From: Arthrobacter sp. KBS0703
GTDB taxonomy: Bacteria; Actinomycetota; Actinomycetes; Actinomycetales; Micrococcaceae
Reading direction: 5' to 3'
Assembly: GCF_002008315.2 (NCBI RefSeq)
Contig: NZ_MVDG02000001.1
Location: 4,154,001-4,218,000, forward strand
DNA: 64,000 nt
In this document: positions 63,956-64,000 of the stretch, one piece after another
Numbering within the stretch: the first letter of the stretch is position 1
Layout of the letters: each line of letters begins with the position of its first letter
The notes under the pieces: generated by a model
What the model saw: the letters and a program-made list of their open reading frames with translations, nothing else
Told to the model about the DNA's origin: nothing
Database searches by the model: none
Made by a program: the position numbers and the translations under genes

Positions 63956-64000
63956 TTAGAAGCTCAGGAGCGGAGTGACCTTGATGGTGTCGCCCTCGAT
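63956..64000 (-). CDS. 3' end of unidentified gene
   Basis: On the minus strand the last 14 codons (IEGDTIKVTPLLSF) and a TAA at 63956-63958 enter the window. The rest lies beyond base 64000. The short piece is not enough to name the protein. Confidence 0.4.
   Translation of the reverse strand: MEGDTIKVTPLLSF

Overview
The window is high-GC actinobacterial chromosome. The 16S rRNA sequence, the gene content and the codon usage point to Arthrobacter, Pseudarthrobacter or a close Micrococcaceae relative. It is a draft assembly with visible faults. At four places (6615-6652, 10458-10495, 16664-16701, 51093-51130) the contig contains a 38-bp palindrome made of the Nextera mosaic end CTGTCTCTTATACACATCT joined to its reverse complement. 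This is the Nextera mate-pair junction adapter. Each copy breaks a gene, so those genes are broken by the assembly and are not natural pseudogenes.

Layout. 1-6614: a carbohydrate-catabolic locus. One arm (minus strand) holds an MHS symporter, a split transketolase and a GntR regulator. The divergent arm (plus strand) holds a TIM-barrel isomerase, an SDR dehydrogenase and the start of a dihydroxyacetone-kinase-type gene. Matching GTTGAC-rich operators lie between the arms and in front of gntR. 6653-15100: mixed metabolic and membrane genes (sulfite-oxidase-type molybdoenzyme with two frameshifts, NmrA-type SDR, aldo/keto reductase, YchJ-like protein, long-chain-type acyl-CoA dehydrogenase, small membrane proteins). 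15403-21187: jetA-jetB-jetC of a Wadjet/MksFEB SMC complex, with no jetD beside it. 21449-24688: a lipoprotein, then a TetR regulator with an MFS exporter that carries a C-terminal carboxypeptidase-regulatory-like tail. 24843-30212: an IdeR/DtxR-type iron box and a complete siderophore uptake operon (binding lipoprotein, two permeases, ATPase, siderophore-interacting reductase); both permeases carry an in-frame DNA palindrome near the N-terminus. 30482-37284: a polyamine-type ABC operon flanked by two paralogous SGNH hydrolases, plus a MarR regulator and a YciI protein. 37355-40225: ApbE, an FMN-binding protein and a ferric-reductase-like flavocytochrome, an extracytoplasmic electron-transfer set. 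40722-41435: rpmB-rpmG-rpsN, with L33 and S14 in cysteine-free (zinc-independent) forms.

41638-58351: two nearly identical rRNA operons (16S-23S-5S, no tRNA in the spacer) as 6.1-kb direct repeats on either side of a lacI-type regulator and a broken lacZ. The first rRNA copy differs from the second mainly in homopolymer length at conserved positions, which suggests consensus errors; the arrangement itself needs long-read confirmation. 58709-64000: HU, a CopD/CtaG fusion protein, a thioredoxin-NHL protein, a degraded AbiEi-like antitoxin gene and the last codons of an unidentified gene. Several palindromic REP-like families are scattered between genes.

The points most worth a second look are the jetABC set without jetD, the coding palindromes shared by the two siderophore permeases, the GntR-controlled split-transketolase pathway, and the artefacts that limit trust in four loci.
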